This document shows positions 1-5,814 of a stretch of DNA of 9,318 bases, one piece after another. This DNA comes from an uncultured Lachnospiraceae bacterium (GTDB lineage Bacteria > Bacillota > Clostridia > Lachnospirales > Lachnospiraceae): NCBI GenBank assembly GCA_947176785.1, contig CAMWSA010000126.1, forward strand, positions 1 to 9,318, written 5' to 3'. Under the pieces are notes generated by a model, which saw only the letters and a list, made by a program, of their open reading frames with translations, had not been told where the DNA came from and made no database searches. The number at the start of each line of letters is the position of its first letter. Position 1 is the stretch's first letter. Both the position numbers and the translations under genes were made by a program.

Positions 1-206
1 CCGGCGTATTTCTGTACAATCCGGGCGTGACAGTCGCCCTCCGCCAGAAAAAATGCCATGGTGGCGCCAGTGAGCCGCCCGATAAAATGCATGATCTGTC
101 CCGGCACCGACTCCATGGGCACAAAGGCCCATGCGATATGATCAATCAACATGGCGGCAATGACCAGATACTTGATTTGATTGCGGTTAAATCCTGGCCT
201 TTCCAT
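1..206 (-). CDS. TraX family membrane protein (5' part only)
   Basis: The first 68 residues of a protein that runs off the left edge of the window. They match the start of the TraX family (named after the F-plasmid pilin N-acetylase; in Firmicutes the chromosomal members are multi-pass membrane proteins of unknown substrate). Visible family features are a first membrane segment ending in LIDHI (residues 20-24), an IGRL motif (42-45) and FLAEGDCHAR (53-62), which corresponds to the family's FLLVEGFxHTR block. The ATG shares one base with the TGA of the upstream DUF4097 gene (TGATG), and a GGAGG lies 10 nt before it inside that gene, so translational coupling is likely. Family assignment rests on pattern recognition of a fragment; the function here is unknown. 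Confidence 0.75.
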   Translation of the reverse strand, partial: MERPGFNRNQIKYLVIAAMLIDHIAWAFVPMESVPGQIMHFIGRLTGATMAFFLAEGDCHARIVQKYA

Positions 207-1138
207 CAGAAATCAACCTCCACATTACCCATGGAACAGTCGATGTCCAGCAGCTTAGCGGCACCATTGTCGATATAACGCTCCACTGCCGCTCCGGCAT
301 AACTCTCCCCGTCAATCTCCATATTGCCCGCCGCGCAATTGAGTTGATAGTTAAAATCTTCCGGCTCCCCCTCCAGTTCCATACTGACATTACCCATGGA
401 ACAGCTGATCTCCGCGCTCTCATAGATGCCGCCGGAAAAATACATATTTCCCGCGCTGATGGAAGCCACCAGGTTTCTCACTGTGATATCCTCTGTCCGC
501 AGTTCCCCGGCTCCCAGGGACACCTCCAGATTGCCCAGAGCCATCTCTTTCATCAACAGCTGGCCTGCGCCGACGGATGCCTCCATGTTCTGCACTCCCA
601 GATTAGCCAGCTTCAACTGCCCGGCTCCCAGAGACACCTTCAGCACTTCCAGGGTACTGTTTTCCCGCGGCAGATACAGCGTGATCGTGCTGTTTTTGAT
701 CTCCTCCAGCAGATTGGCGGGCCGCACGGACTTTACATACAGCACGCCCTCCTCCACATAAGCCTGCATTTTTCCCACGCTTTCGCCTTCAATATATATA
801 TTTTCATCATCGGATTTCTTGATCTCCACCATGCTGCCGCCGATCTCCAGATTCAGTTCGGCAATGCCGCCCTGGCAGATCATCTGCTTCTCCACATCGC
901 CTTTCCAGATGGCATAATTACCGCTGAAAATAGACACGTCATCAAGATCATATGACCCCCATCTGTCTTGCAGCAGGCCGTCAATATCTACCCAGTCACC
1001 GCCGATATCCGACAGCAGTTCATTCATCTCCTCCCTGCCGCCCGTCTTTCTGCCCAGCATATACAACACACCTCCTATGATAATCAGTATTAATGCCAGC
1101 ACAAAACAAAATTTCATAAATTTTTTCATAATCTCCAT
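206..1138 (-). CDS. DUF4097-type beta-repeat protein with N-terminal membrane anchor
   Basis: 310 residues from the first ATG. Residues 8-28 form one hydrophobic segment after a lysine-containing N-terminus (a membrane anchor or uncleaved signal). A charged linker follows, then from about residue 90 a beta-rich domain. Its C-terminal half is an internal repeat: SLGAGQL (169), SVGAGQL (188), SLGAGEL (207), SISAGNM (226) and SCSMGNV (245) recur every 19 residues, with further NCAAGNM (267) and DCSMGNV (300). This is the look of DUF4097 beta-solenoid-like proteins, which in Firmicutes often sit beside PadR and HAAS/DUF1700 genes, as here. The biochemical role is unknown; an extracytoplasmic scaffold or sensor is inference. 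Start choice is uncertain: the second ATG at 1129 (MKKFMKF) is better spaced from AGAAAGG (10 nt) and is just after GGAG; the first has almost no spacing. It lies 326 bp after the HAAS gene and overlaps traX by one base. Confidence 0.85.
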   Translation of the reverse strand: MEIMKKFMKFCFVLALILIIIGGVLYMLGRKTGGREEMNELLSDIGGDWVDIDGLLQDRWGSYDLDDVSIFSGNYAIWKGDVEKQMICQGGIAELNLEIGGSMVEIKKSDDENIYIEGESVGKMQAYVEEGVLYVKSVRPANLLEEIKNSTITLYLPRENSTLEVLKVSLGAGQLKLANLGVQNMEASVGAGQLLMKEMALGNLEVSLGAGELRTEDITVRNLVASISAGNMYFSGGIYESAEISCSMGNVSMELEGEPEDFNYQLNCAAGNMEIDGESYAGAAVERYIDNGAAKLLDIDCSMGNVEVDF

Positions 1139-1166
1139 GCCTTTCTAATTTGAATCCGCACATGTA

Positions 1167-1196
1167 GTTATACTAACGATCGCTAAGATTTTCCAA
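1167..1196 (-). promoter_or_regulatory. Possible promoter for the DUF4097-traX pair
   Basis: On the minus strand TTGGAA (1191-1196) and TATAAC (1167-1172) are separated by 18 bp, with the gene start about 30 nt further on. The -10 is five of six to consensus, the -35 four of six. The -35 lies inside the left arm of the inverted repeat at 1177-1260, so the repeat would supply part of the promoter. In the second repeat copy (4896-4935) the equivalent -10 is the poorer CATAGA. This is a sequence-only prediction. Confidence 0.35.
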
Positions 1197-1260
1197 TTCC
1201 TGTCCGCGCATGTTGCCTAATCAGGCAGCATATGCCGTGCAGGAAGAAAAGACTTATCGG
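1177..1260. repeat. Interspersed palindromic repeat: two 40-bp units head to head
   Basis: Two imperfect copies of one unit face each other around a 4-nt spacer (aatc, 1219-1222). The left arm is about 1177-1218, the right arm 1223-1260. The inner 13 bp (GCGCATGTTGCCT against GCATATGCTGCCT) are closest, but similarity continues outward through TTCCTG and a CTTTTC/TTTTCC block to an outer CGAT. A third, single unit lies at 4896-4935 and matches both arms (core CGGCAYATGYTGCCT). The palindrome could fold in DNA or RNA but lacks a T-run, so it is not an ordinary terminator. It is best read as a small intergenic repeat element, MITE-like or REP-like in layout. No flanking target duplication was recognised. 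Confidence 0.65.
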
Positions 1261-1464
1261 TTGTGCGTACAAAGGTTCCACATTTTTCCTGTCGGCATAC
1301 AGTCCCGGCGAGCCATATCCGACCGCTTGTCGCCCGGCAAAATGGAATTCCTATCTTCCGGGCAAAATGTCAGATTAAAAACGAAGTTCTCAAATACTGT
1401 GTATAAGAACGTGCTGCTGGAAACGGCACGGTATCCTGCCGGGAAATATGCCGCTTAAAATTTT
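1261..1464. other. Non-coding spacer downstream of the HAAS gene
   Basis: No credible gene was found. A plus-strand open frame (1210-1458) starts inside the palindrome, has no ribosome binding site and no recognisable protein character. The minus strand here has a short open segment without a start. The stretch holds a local duplication, CCCGGCAAAATG and CCGGGCAAAATG, around 1333-1375, and a TCGGCATAC segment near 1290 that weakly resembles the 40-bp repeat core. No convincing intrinsic terminator follows the HAAS stop, so read-through into the DUF4097 gene is possible. Confidence 0.5.
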
Positions 1465-2406
1465 CTACGACGCTTTCTTGATCCGCTTAATCAGCCAGCG
1501 GATGCCGCGGAAGATAGCCGGAGTAGCCACACCCGCCATAGCCACGGTCGCCATCATAAAGAAGATGCCAATGCTGATTGCAATGAGGCCGCCTCCCACG
1601 AGTCCCAGACCGGCCAGCGGATGGTAGCACATACCCGCCACACCGACAACACAGACAAACATCCCTGCCAAAACGCATGCCACCGCGGCAATGCCAAAAC
1701 CAAGGATCATGCCGAACCAGGCGGCTGCCAGGCCCAGCAGTCCTCCCAATATTCCCAAGACAATCCCCACTGCCCCGCCAAGCAGCCCCACGCCTGCCGG
1801 CAGACATATGATACACAGGATCACAATCAGCGCTATAGTGCCGCTGGACATCGGCTTCTTGCCCGCCTTTCCGGCCTGTCCCTGGGCTCCCTGTCCCGCG
1901 TTGCCCCACGCAGGGACAGGCTGCGGAATGCCCTGCCATGGCCCTGCCGTCATAGCCGCCGCCGGGGCAGGGCCTGCTGTAGCGCCTGTCCCCCGCATAC
2001 CGGCACTTGCGGCGCTTTGTGTCACAGTGGCTTGTGCCGCCGCACCCTGTGCCGCCGCATTTTGGGCTGTACCAGTCTGTGCCGCAGAATTATGCGCTTC
2101 CGAGTTTTGCCAGCCACTCCCCTGGTTCTGCGTGTCATCCACGAAAGTACCATACTCCGTAAGCTCCCTCCCTGTGACAGGCTTGCGGGCTTCGTAGCCG
2201 TCCCCATAGCCCGCGCCATACAGATCCCTTTTGATGTTCTCTGCCACCCGGGCGGGATTGCCCAGAGCCTCCAGCACCGCCTGCTCGTTTTCCGGACCGG
2301 CATCATCAAAATAATCTCCATAATATTGAAGGGCCTCCTGTCGCTCCTGCTCTGAGATATTTTGCAGTAGGCTCTCCAGCTGCCTCATAAACTCAACTTT
2401 ATTCAT
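1465..2406 (-). CDS. HAAS/DUF1700 domain multi-pass membrane protein
   Basis: 313 residues from the ATG at 2406, chosen because AAGGAGG lies 5 nt upstream and the family's typical N-terminus (MNKVEFMRQLESLL) begins there; the frame stays open another 24 codons into padR, which is rejected. Residues 1-65 are the helical HAAS/DUF1700 domain, including YYGDYFDDAG (28-37), LEALGNP (45-51) and IKRDL (58-62). Residues 95-185 are a low-complexity linker rich in Ala, Gln, Gly and Thr. Residues 189-299 are strongly hydrophobic and Gly/Ala-rich, consistent with about four membrane segments, and the tail is basic (IKRIKKAS). HAAS proteins are regularly paired with PadR regulators and DUF4097 proteins; their molecular role is not established. 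It follows padR by 10 bp and is surely co-transcribed with it. The long linker is unusual and may tether the cytoplasmic domain flexibly. Confidence 0.85.
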   Translation of the reverse strand: MNKVEFMRQLESLLQNISEQERQEALQYYGDYFDDAGPENEQAVLEALGNPARVAENIKRDLYGAGYGDGYEARKPVTGRELTEYGTFVDDTQNQGSGWQNSEAHNSAAQTGTAQNAAAQGAAAQATVTQSAASAGMRGTGATAGPAPAAAMTAGPWQGIPQPVPAWGNAGQGAQGQAGKAGKKPMSSGTIALIVILCIICLPAGVGLLGGAVGIVLGILGGLLGLAAAWFGMILGFGIAAVACVLAGMFVCVVGVAGMCYHPLAGLGLVGGGLIAISIGIFFMMATVAMAGVATPAIFRGIRWLIKRIKKAS

Positions 2407-2416
2407 ATCTGCCTCC

Positions 2417-2734
2417 TTAACCCTTTCCCCCAAACAGCGAGGTAACTTTCTTTGAATAGCTGCGCCACTCGCTCTCATACAGCTGTAGCTGGGCCCAGCC
2501 CCTGCTGGTCACCTTATAGTAACGCCTGTTACGTCCTGCGCATTCCCTGTCATACACCTCCAGACAATCGTCCTTCTGTAGACGGCGCAGTACCGGATAC
2601 AGCGTGGATTCCGACAGTTCTATTACCTGCCGCACATCCTGGGTAATCTTATACCCATATGTTCCTTCCGGCTCCTTGGATACCACCGCCAGTACAATGG
2701 CATCCAGCAGAGCGGCACCTGTATTAAATACCAT
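2417..2734 (-). CDS. PadR family transcriptional regulator
   Basis: 105 residues, the size of the short PadR group that has the winged-helix domain plus one dimerisation helix. Family marks in order: ALLDAIVLAVV (8-18, first helix), GTYGYKI (24-30), the recognition region SESTLYPVLRRLQKDD (41-56), and the wing GRNRRYYKVTSRG (67-79), followed by a C-terminal helix. PadR proteins are usually ligand- or stress-responsive repressors that often regulate their own operon. This one is the first gene behind a promoter overlaid with two palindromes (2882-2936), so autorepression together with the HAAS gene is the natural reading. The ATG at 2734 has AAAGGA upstream. The inducer cannot be told from sequence. 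Confidence 0.93.
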   Translation of the reverse strand: MVFNTGAALLDAIVLAVVSKEPEGTYGYKITQDVRQVIELSESTLYPVLRRLQKDDCLEVYDRECAGRNRRYYKVTSRGWAQLQLYESEWRSYSKKVTSLFGGKG

Positions 2735-2751
2735 GCTCTTTCCTTTCTAAA

Positions 2752-2850
2752 TTGAAGTTTCGCATCTGCCCTTCCAGGACCTATGCTGTTTTGAAGTTTC
2801 GCATCTGCCCCGCAGAGTCCATGCCGCTTTGAAGTTCCGCACCTGCCTGG
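2752..2850. repeat. Three direct repeats of 38-39 nt in the padR leader
   Basis: TTGAAGTTTCGCATCTGCC starts at 2752 and again at 2791, and TTGAAGTTCCGCACCTGCC at 2829, giving periods of 39 and 38 nt; the inner parts (TATGCTGTT, CATGCCGCT) are partly conserved too. The array lies between the transcription start expected near 2910 and the padR start codon, so it would be in the untranslated leader of the mRNA. A related short block (TTTGAATCCGCACATG, about 1149-1164) sits at the same place just before the DUF4097 gene, next to a similar TTAGAAAGG ribosome-binding stretch. Three units without distinct spacers do not make a CRISPR array. Confidence 0.75.
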
Positions 2851-2881
2851 CCATGGCAGCTGCCATATTGTGTGTCCATAC

Positions 2882-2945
2882 AATATTATACGACGTATAA
2901 TATTACTTTTGAACATACTATACGTCATATAATATGCTTTGTCAA
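2882..2945 (-). promoter_or_regulatory. padR promoter with two palindromic operators
   Basis: On the minus strand TTGACA (2940-2945, perfect -35), a 17-bp spacer and TATAGT (2917-2922, five of six) form a strong housekeeping promoter with a start expected near 2910. Operator 2 (2914-2936, arms CATACTATACG and CATATAATATG around T2925, 9 of 11 pairs) covers the spacer and -10. Operator 1 (2882-2904, arms AATATTATACG and CGTATAATATT around A2893, perfect) lies just downstream of the start. Their centres are 32 bp apart, about three helical turns, so dimers would bind the same face. This is the arrangement expected for autorepression by the adjacent PadR protein; binding itself is inferred. Confidence 0.85.
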
Positions 2946-2974
2946 TCCCTTTTTGACATAATTTTGCATTTTCC

Positions 2975-3014
2975 AAAAAGAAAAAATCTCCCGCCCTACA
3001 GCCGGCAGGAGATT
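2975..3014 (-). terminator. Intrinsic terminator of the lipid operon
   Basis: Read on the minus strand, AATCTCCTGCC pairs with GGGCGGGAGATT (one G-T wobble, one bulge) and is followed directly by TTTTTTCTTTTT. It lies 26 bp after the stop of the PlsY-like gene and about 30 bp before the -35 of the padR promoter, so it insulates the two transcription units. Confidence 0.9.
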
Positions 3015-3040
3015 CCGGGATATTTTACGCAGTCCACCAT

Positions 3041-3682
3041 TTATATAGAGAGCGTGGTCGTATTCTTTGCCACTTCCGCTGCCTGCTGCTCCAATGCCTG
3101 CTGGCGCAGGCTGTTCTTGTGAACCACAATACAGGAGATCGCCAACATGCCCCCGCAGACCTGCCAGGAAATCCATCTGGAATAAAGCATGTATAAAGAA
3201 CTCATGGCCAGCAAAGCATAGGTGATCCGCGTCCTCCGGGTATGAGGCCGTATGCGCACCACCAGGGAGAAGAACAGGTATATGCTGCACAGTGCGAATA
3301 TGGGCTCCGTGTGAATAGGCATCAGTCCGATCAATACCCCAAAGGATACTGCGATGGCCTTTCCCCCTCTGCCCCTGTGATACAGGGAGTAAGCATGTCC
3401 CAGCACCGGTGCCGCCATGATCAGCGAGAAGAGGCAACCGCTTTCCAGCCCCAGCCGCAGCGCGGCATGCACCGGAAGTATTCCTTTGAAAATATCCCCA
3501 AACAGGCACAATAAGCCCACTGGTATTCCCGCATGCTGCATGGCATTGGCTGTACCGGGGTTATGGTCGTCGCTGAGGGCCACGATATCCACTTTCTTTA
3601 TCCATCTGGGCAGATACCGGCTGAACAAAATACTGCCGCACAGGATTCCTATTACAATCATTACAATCTGATGTCCGAACAT
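3041..3682 (-). CDS. PlsY-like glycerol-3-phosphate acyltransferase
   Basis: 213 residues from the ATG at 3682, preferred because AGAGGTG lies 5 nt upstream; a GTG at 3688 that overlaps the preceding stop is the alternative. PlsY enzymes are multi-pass membrane proteins that move an acyl group from acyl-phosphate to glycerol 3-phosphate, the first step of phospholipid synthesis. Motif 1 shows GSILFSRYLPR (16-26) followed by NPGTANA (41-47), motif 2 DIFKGILPV (63-71), motif 3 GHAYSLYHRGRGGKA (95-109); each matches the family pattern in a divergent form. Hydrophobic segments fall at about 5-20, 53-72, 83-100, 110-122, 127-143 and 155-187. The C-terminal 25 residues are polar and alanine/glutamine-rich, beyond the usual core. 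Divergence suggests a paralogue rather than the main cellular PlsY; which one cannot be told here. It lies 2 bp after the glycosyltransferase gene. Confidence 0.8.
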   Translation of the reverse strand: MFGHQIVMIVIGILCGSILFSRYLPRWIKKVDIVALSDDHNPGTANAMQHAGIPVGLLCLFGDIFKGILPVHAALRLGLESGCLFSLIMAAPVLGHAYSLYHRGRGGKAIAVSFGVLIGLMPIHTEPIFALCSIYLFFSLVVRIRPHTRRTRITYALLAMSSLYMLYSRWISWQVCGGMLAISCIVVHKNSLRQQALEQQAAEVAKNTTTLSI

Positions 3683-3684
3683 AA

Positions 3685-4863
3685 TCACACCTCTTTATGC
3701 GTCTCTTTAGCCGGATGTATCCCTTCTTCCTCCGCCTTTTCCTCACGGGTACTTTGCCCCAGGATAAACTCACAGATATCCTCCGCAGCATTACCGTTGA
3801 TCACGCGGCGCTGCCTTTCGATCATCTGCCCGCATTCCTCCGGATGGGCCAGCAACTCCATAGCCATCTCCACCAGCTGCTTCTCAGAATCCGCACTGAT
3901 AGAAATCCCATGCCCATTGTAAAAAGCCTGGTTACAATCCTCACAGCCCGGTATGGGCCGGGTGTGGGCCAAGGGAATTCCGGCCACCGCCGCCTCTGTG
4001 GAAGTAAGCCCACCCGGCTTGGTGAACAGTAAGTCGGAAGCCGCCAGGTATTCCGCCGTCCTGTTTGTGTAATCCAGAACCCGCACCCTGTCATCCTCCT
4101 GGTAAGCCTCCCGCAGCCTGGCCTTCAGTTTTTCGTTGGAGCCGCCCAGAATATATACATGATCCTTCTCTTCCATTCGAAGTACCATCGCCCGCACCAA
4201 TCCCTCGATCCTGCCATAACCCATGCTGCCGGTCATGATCAGAATGCAGTGGCCTTCCTGCGCCATCTCCAGCGCCCTTCTGGCCTCCTCCCTGGAGGGA
4301 AGATTCCTGAAACGGTCTGAAACCGGAATGCCTGTTGGGATCAGCTTTTCTCTGGGGATCCCCTTCTTCATATACTCCTGCAGCAGTTCCTCATGGGCAA
4401 TAAAATAGTAGTCCGCCTCCGTCTCCTCTGTAAAGGGAATGCATGTGTAATCCGTCCCCACAAAATAGGTGTGGATATCAGGCCGACACTCGTGTTTGCG
4501 CAGCATGTAAGTAAGGGCTTCCGCCGGAAAAAGATGTGGCATGACGACTGTGTCATATCCATTGTCAACAATGTAGCGGTACAGCTTTTCTGCGTAGAGT
4601 GCATTGGCATAATATACCGGTGACTTCCGCCGTGCAGAGGTTATGGCTTTTCCGGCCCTATAAGCCCCCTTGAATACTCTTGTGGCCTTCACCGTACTCC
4701 ACACATAGATCCGCTTTCCATAGCTGGCCGCCTTCTCCGAGGCGAACGCCAGCACATCCGCCATCTCACAGGGAATTCCTCTCTTCCGGAACTGCTCCAG
4801 CACCGCTTTGCCTGCTGAGTTATGTCCCTCACCTGTACCTGTGGACAGTATCAGTACTTTCAT
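3685..4863 (-). CDS. GT28 diacylglycerol glycosyltransferase (MGDG synthase/UgtP type)
   Basis: 392 residues, normal for the family. These peripheral membrane GT-B enzymes transfer sugar from a UDP-sugar to diacylglycerol, making mono- or oligoglycosyl lipids that serve as membrane lipids or lipoteichoic-acid anchors. The N-terminal acceptor domain opens with STGTGEGHNSAG (7-18), the family's glycine-rich loop, and includes PHLFPAEAL (109-117), GTDYTC (136-141) and TGIPVSDRF (177-185). The C-terminal donor domain has TGSMGYG (211-217), KPGGLTSTEA (282-291) and PGCEDCNQAFYNGHG (305-319), where family members usually have PGQExxN. AGGAGG is 5 nt before the ATG. It starts a two-gene unit with the PlsY-like gene, pointing to a joint role in membrane lipid supply. 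The sugar and the number of residues added cannot be predicted. The last 20 residues are charged and probably unstructured. Confidence 0.88.
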   Translation of the reverse strand: MKVLILSTGTGEGHNSAGKAVLEQFRKRGIPCEMADVLAFASEKAASYGKRIYVWSTVKATRVFKGAYRAGKAITSARRKSPVYYANALYAEKLYRYIVDNGYDTVVMPHLFPAEALTYMLRKHECRPDIHTYFVGTDYTCIPFTEETEADYYFIAHEELLQEYMKKGIPREKLIPTGIPVSDRFRNLPSREEARRALEMAQEGHCILIMTGSMGYGRIEGLVRAMVLRMEEKDHVYILGGSNEKLKARLREAYQEDDRVRVLDYTNRTAEYLAASDLLFTKPGGLTSTEAAVAGIPLAHTRPIPGCEDCNQAFYNGHGISISADSEKQLVEMAMELLAHPEECGQMIERQRRVINGNAAEDICEFILGQSTREEKAEEEGIHPAKETHKEV

Positions 4864-4895
4864 ATTAACCTCCTAACCTCGCTCTATGCTCACGA

Positions 4896-4935
4896 CCGAT
4901 TAGACTTTCCAATTCCTGCCCGGCACATGTTGCCT
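4896..4935. repeat. Single copy of the 40-bp interspersed repeat
   Basis: CCGATTAGACTTTCC followed by AATTCCTGCCCGGCACATG and TTGCCT matches each arm of the palindrome at 1177-1260 with only a few changes. On the minus strand similarity to the left arm continues toward the gene (TCGTGAGCATA against TCGTTAGTATA), ending about 20 bp from the AGGAGG of the glycosyltransferase. A decayed mate in the opposite orientation may lie at 4962-4995 (CCAATACATGCC, AAATTGGGAATCTCTG), which would make this locus an inverted pair with a wider centre; that part is weak. Confidence 0.65.
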
Positions 4936-5100
4936 ATTATCATCTTTCCCTGTAAAACCACGCCAATACATGCCAAAATTGGGAATCTCTGTCTACGCAC
5001 CTATAAGGTAACACTTTTTGTATGGAATTGCAAGGCAGGAGATTATTCTTCGCTGATTTGTTTTACATAATCTTATTGACTGACATGGTTCATTTTTTTA

Positions 5101-5136
5101 TTTTTGCAATTTTACATGCAAAAAGCATTTTTTGCA
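5101..5136. repeat. Alternating hairpin arms TTTTTGCA / TGCAAAAA / TTTTTTGCA
   Basis: TTTTTGCA (5101-5108), TGCAAAAA (5117-5124) and TTTTTTGCA (5128-5136) follow one another. The central arm can pair with either neighbour (loop of 8 or 3 nt), so two exclusive stem-loops are possible. The stems are weak and mostly A-T. On the minus strand it would lie about 240-270 nt before the glycosyltransferase start, too far for a usual attenuator. Function unknown. Confidence 0.35.
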
Positions 5137-5179
5137 CCAGAATTGAAATATTTGTCATATTTTGGGCATTCTAGAAAAA

Positions 5180-5217
5180 TAATCCACCGTTTCCACATAG
5201 TTATCCACATATACACA
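5180..5217 (+). promoter_or_regulatory. Cluster of DnaA-box-like 9-mers
   Basis: TTATCCACA at 5201-5209 is a perfect consensus DnaA box. GTTTCCACA (5189-5197) and ATATACACA (5209-5217) each differ from TTWTNCACA at one position, and TAATCCACC (5180-5188) at two; all are on the same strand, 8-12 bp apart. The surroundings are AT-rich. This resembles part of a replication origin or a DnaA-titration or regulatory site, but no initiator gene (dnaA, rep) is in the window, so it may be a relic or chance cluster. Confidence 0.35.
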
Positions 5218-5614
5218 GCTGTCACAGAACCTCCCCAGGGTGTCAAAATTGCAAAAATTATATGTCATTTTTGTTTTTCCGGCATTGTCCAAACACCTAT
5301 TTGGTTTACATAATTTTTGTATTTAATTCAGTCCCGTAAAATCATCAGCCAGGCGTGACTGGAAATAGGATTAAATTATACCAAGGCAGCAACATAAATG
5401 CGTATTTAATGATGATAAAACGCTTTCAGAATCGAAAAAGAAAAATCGATGGATATGTAAGATGAATTTCGGTCCAGTACACAGGAAAGAGAAAACGCCG
5501 TGGAGTCTGGTACAATGAAAACATGAATAAGGAAAATAGGTGATATACAATAAATGCAATGTCTGTAGAAGATAAAAACAAAACCTATTTAGAGCATTCA
5601 ATGGTTATTCATAA

Positions 5615-5806
5615 TTTTGTGATAAAGTGTCTATCATTTGTAATAGGAGAGACAGAAAGAATGTTTCCTTTACTGGGATCCCGCGCTTTGTGATGGAGGA
5701 ACTGTCAGATGCAGCTGAAGAATATGACCGTACCGAAAAGATAGACATTTATAGAAGGGGGGTGTGTCTGAAAATTGGGTCGTTGACTGACGAAAAAAGC
5801 AAGTAG
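5615..5806 (+). pseudogene. Short open segment, probable gene remnant
   Basis: A plus-strand frame open from 5615 to the TAG at 5804-5806. The part with protein-like composition reads VSFTGIPRFVMEELSDAAEE and on through YDRTEK to DEKSK. An ATG at 5693 gives 37 residues; an upstream ATG at 5661 with AGGAG before it is in another frame and ends after 10 codons, as if a one-base shift separated start and body. No family recognised. It is the only stretch here besides the next entry that points plus-ward, and both lie in the AT-rich debris zone, which favours a decayed accessory gene over a functional small protein. Confidence 0.3.
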
Positions 5807-5814
5807 AAATATAT

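Larger units (their letters stand above)
4936..5614. other. AT-rich stretch with no credible gene
   Basis: About 680 bp upstream of the glycosyltransferase, visibly more AT-rich than the flanking genes, with frequent stops in all frames. It contains the hairpin set at 5101-5136 and the DnaA-box-like cluster at 5180-5217. A plus-strand open segment at about 5366-5515 (ending PWSLVQ and a stop) has no start codon with a ribosome binding site and no recognisable family; a minus-strand frame at 5371-5601 is cysteine- and phenylalanine-rich and looks like its shadow. No clear promoter for the glycosyltransferase was found; minus-strand candidates around 5000-5040 are weak. Confidence 0.5.

Noticed and set aside
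1206..1235. Intrinsic terminator at the inverted repeat
   Set aside because: The stem is plausible but no T-run follows on either strand, and the unit recurs elsewhere as a repeat.
1210..1458. Plus-strand open frame of 82 codons
   Set aside because: It starts inside the palindromic repeat, has no ribosome binding site, and its translation resembles no protein; the opposite strand has equally meaningless open stretches.
1621..2355. Long plus-strand frame (244 codons) opposite the HAAS gene
   Set aside because: Antisense shadow of a GC-rich, low-complexity gene; Cys/His/Arg-rich composition and no start signals.
2407..2478. Upstream start of the HAAS gene adding 24 residues
   Set aside because: It would overlap padR and lacks a ribosome binding site, whereas the ATG at 2406 has AAGGAGG at correct spacing and matches the family N-terminus.
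2752..2850. CRISPR array
   Set aside because: Only three diverged units with a 38-39 nt period, no separate spacers of uniform length and no cas genes nearby; the Cas4-like domain belongs to a helicase fusion.
2623..2976. Minus-strand frame of 117 codons across the padR leader
   Set aside because: It runs through the promoter, operators and tandem repeats and overlaps padR in another frame; non-coding signals explain this DNA better.
5371..5601. Minus-strand frame of 76 codons
   Set aside because: Phe/Cys/Leu-rich shadow in AT-rich DNA without start signals.
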